Assembly (NCBI GenBank): GCA_026415325.1 | Contig: JAOAHH010000043.1 | Span: 1-46,052 of the forward strand | DNA: 46,052 bases | Direction: 5' to 3' | Source of the DNA: Thermodesulfobacteriota bacterium | GTDB taxonomy: Bacteria > Desulfobacterota > WTBG01 > CAIYCZ01 > CAIRTM01 | Part shown: in pieces, positions 44,428 to 46,052 of the stretch | Position numbering within the stretch: position 1 is the stretch's first letter | Layout: each line of letters starts with the position of its first letter | Notes under the pieces: model-generated | What the model was told of the DNA's origin: nothing | The model's database searches: none | The model's input: only the letters and a program-made list of their open reading frames with translations | Made by a program: the position numbers and the translations under genes

Positions 44428-46052
44428 ATGAAAGAGGCAATACTCGGGCTGTCTGCTTATTACCATGATAGTGCAGCTGCCTTGATTGTTGATGGTGAGA
44501 TTATTGCTGCTGCACACGAGGAGCGATTTACCCGAAAAAAACATGATAGTTCTTTTCCCACGAATGCCGCACGCTATGTACTTGATGAGGGAGGTGTTTC
44601 GCTTAATGATCTTGCCGCAATTGCGTTTTATGATAAGCCTTATTTAAAATTTGAGCGGCTTCTAGAGACATACCATGGTTTTGCTCCTCGAGGACTTCGA
44701 AGTTTTTTGGCAGCGATGCCGGTTTGGATTAAAGAGAAGCTTTTTATGCGAAGCATGCTTCACCGTGAGCTTGCGAAACTCGGAAGTGGAAGACCTGAAA
44801 TTCTGTTCCCGGAGCATCATTTGTCGCATGCTGCGAGCGCTTTTTTCCCCTCGCCCTTTGAAGAAGCGGCGATTCTGACAATCGATGGTGTTGGTGAATG
44901 GGCAACATCGACTATTGGGCATGGGGAAGGCAACAGAATTACTATCCTGCGTGAGCTCGAATTTCCGCATTCACTTGGGCTTTTTTATTCTGCAGTTACC
45001 TATTATTGTGGATTTAAAGTCAATAGCGGTGAATATAAGCTGATGGGACTTGCCCCATACGGTATTGCTACATCCTTTCAAACCACGTCATACAGGCAAA
45101 AAATGCTCGATCATCTTATTGATATTCGGGATGATGGATCGATCCTTTTAAACATGGAGTATTTTAATTATCCCACTGGTCTCACGATGTGTTGCGACGA
45201 AAAATGGGAGCGCTTATTCGGTATTCCTCCTCGGAAACCGGAAAGTGAATTAACCCAGCAATATATGGATTTTGCTCTCGCAGCCCAGCAAATTACGGAA
45301 GATGCGCTCTTCAAGATGGCTGATACGGCAAAAAGCCTTACTGGAAGCCGTTATCTTGTTATGGCAGGCGGTGTTGCACTGAACTGTGTTGCAAATGGAA
45401 AACTGCTGCGGCGCGGTACTTTTGATGATATTTGGATTCAACCTGCAGCAGGTGATGCAGGAGGTGCGGTTGGTGCGGCGTATGCCGTCTGGCATATCGG
45501 AATGGAAAAACTACGGCAAGTTGTTAGGGGAACCGATGCCATGAAAGGGGCATATCTTGGCCCTGCATACAGTGCTGCTGATATAGAAAAAGTTGCGCGA
45601 CGGTTTCATGCTCCATTTCATTACTACGATAATTTCGATAAGCTCTGCTCAGAAGTGGCTGATATACTTGATCAGGGTCATGTGGTGGGATGGTTTCAGG
45701 GGCGTATGGAATATGGGCCACGGGCACTTGGTAATAGGAGCATTTTAGGAAGCCCGTGCAAGCCTGATATGCAGAAAAAACTTAATTTAAAAATAAAATA
45801 CCGAGAAGGGTTCAGGCCTTTCGCACCAGCGGTCATGGAGGAGGAAATTGCAACGTATTTTGACCTTGACCGTCCTTCACCATACATGTTGCTTGTGGCG
45901 CCGGTCCGCGAAGATCGCCGAAAGCCGCTCCCGCCGGATTACGATACGTTAAAACTTTTCGACCGTCTGTACCATTTGCGTTCCGATGTTCCCGCAATTA
46001 CCCACATTGATTATTCAGCGCGTATTCAGAGTATTAATAAACAGACAAACGA
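44428..46052 (+). CDS. NodU/CmcH-family carbamoyltransferase, 3' end outside the window
   Basis: The frame gives 541 residues before the window ends. The N-terminal domain has SAYYHDSAAALIVDGE and AAAHEERFTRKKHD, and the metal-binding PEHHLSHAASAFF (128-140) followed by LTIDGVGEW, as in the Kae1-like domain of TobZ. The C-terminal YrdC-unrelated domain contains GRMEYGPRALGNRSILGSP (about 425-443), the carbamoyl-adenylate transfer motif. It uses carbamoyl phosphate to O-carbamoylate a sugar or other hydroxyl. The last 50-70 residues are missing. The gene is the third of the SxtJ-DUF5989-carbamoyltransferase trio. Confidence 0.95.
   Translation, partial: MKEAILGLSAYYHDSAAALIVDGEIIAAAHEERFTRKKHDSSFPTNAARYVLDEGGVSLNDLAAIAFYDKPYLKFERLLETYHGFAPRGLRSFLAAMPVWIKEKLFMRSMLHRELAKLGSGRPEILFPEHHLSHAASAFFPSPFEEAAILTIDGVGEWATSTIGHGEGNRITILRELEFPHSLGLFYSAVTYYCGFKVNSGEYKLMGLAPYGIATSFQTTSYRQKMLDHLIDIRDDGSILLNMEYFNYPTGLTMCCDEKWERLFGIPPRKPESELTQQYMDFALAAQQITEDALFKMADTAKSLTGSRYLVMAGGVALNCVANGKLLRRGTFDDIWIQPAAGDAGGAVGAAYAVWHIGMEKLRQVVRGTDAMKGAYLGPAYSAADIEKVARRFHAPFHYYDNFDKLCSEVADILDQGHVVGWFQGRMEYGPRALGNRSILGSPCKPDMQKKLNLKIKYREGFRPFAPAVMEEEIATYFDLDRPSPYMLLVAPVREDRRKPLPPDYDTLKLFDRLYHLRSDVPAITHIDYSARIQSINKQTN

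Noticed and set aside
1-46052. CRISPR array, tRNA or rRNA genes, insertion sequence
   Set aside because: No regularly spaced repeats, cloverleaf-like sequence, rRNA core sequence, transposase or terminal inverted repeats were seen in the intergenic regions; XerC is the chromosomal-type recombinase by context.

Overview
The window comes from a Gram-negative (diderm) bacterium. It carries tolB-pal-cpoB, several lipoproteins with lipoboxes, a Wzm/Wzt polysaccharide ABC exporter and a SurA-like periplasmic isomerase. The order xerC-hslV-hslU-argB-argD-argF-argG-argH-(Fn3 lipoprotein)-lysA-dapF-dapA resembles the arrangement I know from Geobacter-like Desulfuromonadales, so a deltaproteobacterial-type lineage or a related uncultured phylum is likely. 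This is inference from gene order and protein character, not from a search. No rRNA, tRNA, CRISPR array, insertion sequence or phage gene was recognised.

Left end (1-5.6 kb): a truncated TPR lipoprotein, a divergently placed small cysteine-rich protein with a predicted promoter and a TetR-like palindromic operator, a WbpE-like sugar aminotransferase, and the outer-membrane tether genes cpoB, pal and tolB. The usual tolQRA genes are not upstream of tolB.

Glycan locus (5.7-23 kb): a 13-gene minus-strand operon begins with wzm-wzt and contains ten glycosyltransferases plus one uncharacterised all-helical protein. Most stop and start codons overlap by 4 nt (ATGA or GTGA). Divergent from it is a glutamine-dependent amidotransferase of the asparagine synthetase B type, followed by a convergent hexapeptide O-acetyltransferase. 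With the aminotransferase at 1.5-2.7 kb, this suggests an ABC-exported O-antigen or capsule built on amino sugars, possibly amidated or acetylated.

Housekeeping operon (23-37 kb): xerC, the HslVU protease, arginine genes argB, D, F, G and H, an Fn3 lipoprotein, lysine/DAP genes lysA, dapF and dapA, and a parvulin-type chaperone all run on the minus strand. A good sigma70-like promoter lies before xerC and a strong hairpin terminator lies after the chaperone gene, so this may be one transcription unit of almost 14 kb.

Right end (37-46 kb), more A+T rich: a large beta-propeller lipoprotein, a YkgJ-type Cys-cluster protein, a DUF362 protein, a polytopic GT39-like protein fused to an unrecognised C-terminal domain with an internal repeat, and the trio SxtJ - DUF5989 - NodU/CmcH carbamoyltransferase, the last cut by the window edge. 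This end looks like accessory surface-glycan or small-molecule modification and holds the least described proteins.
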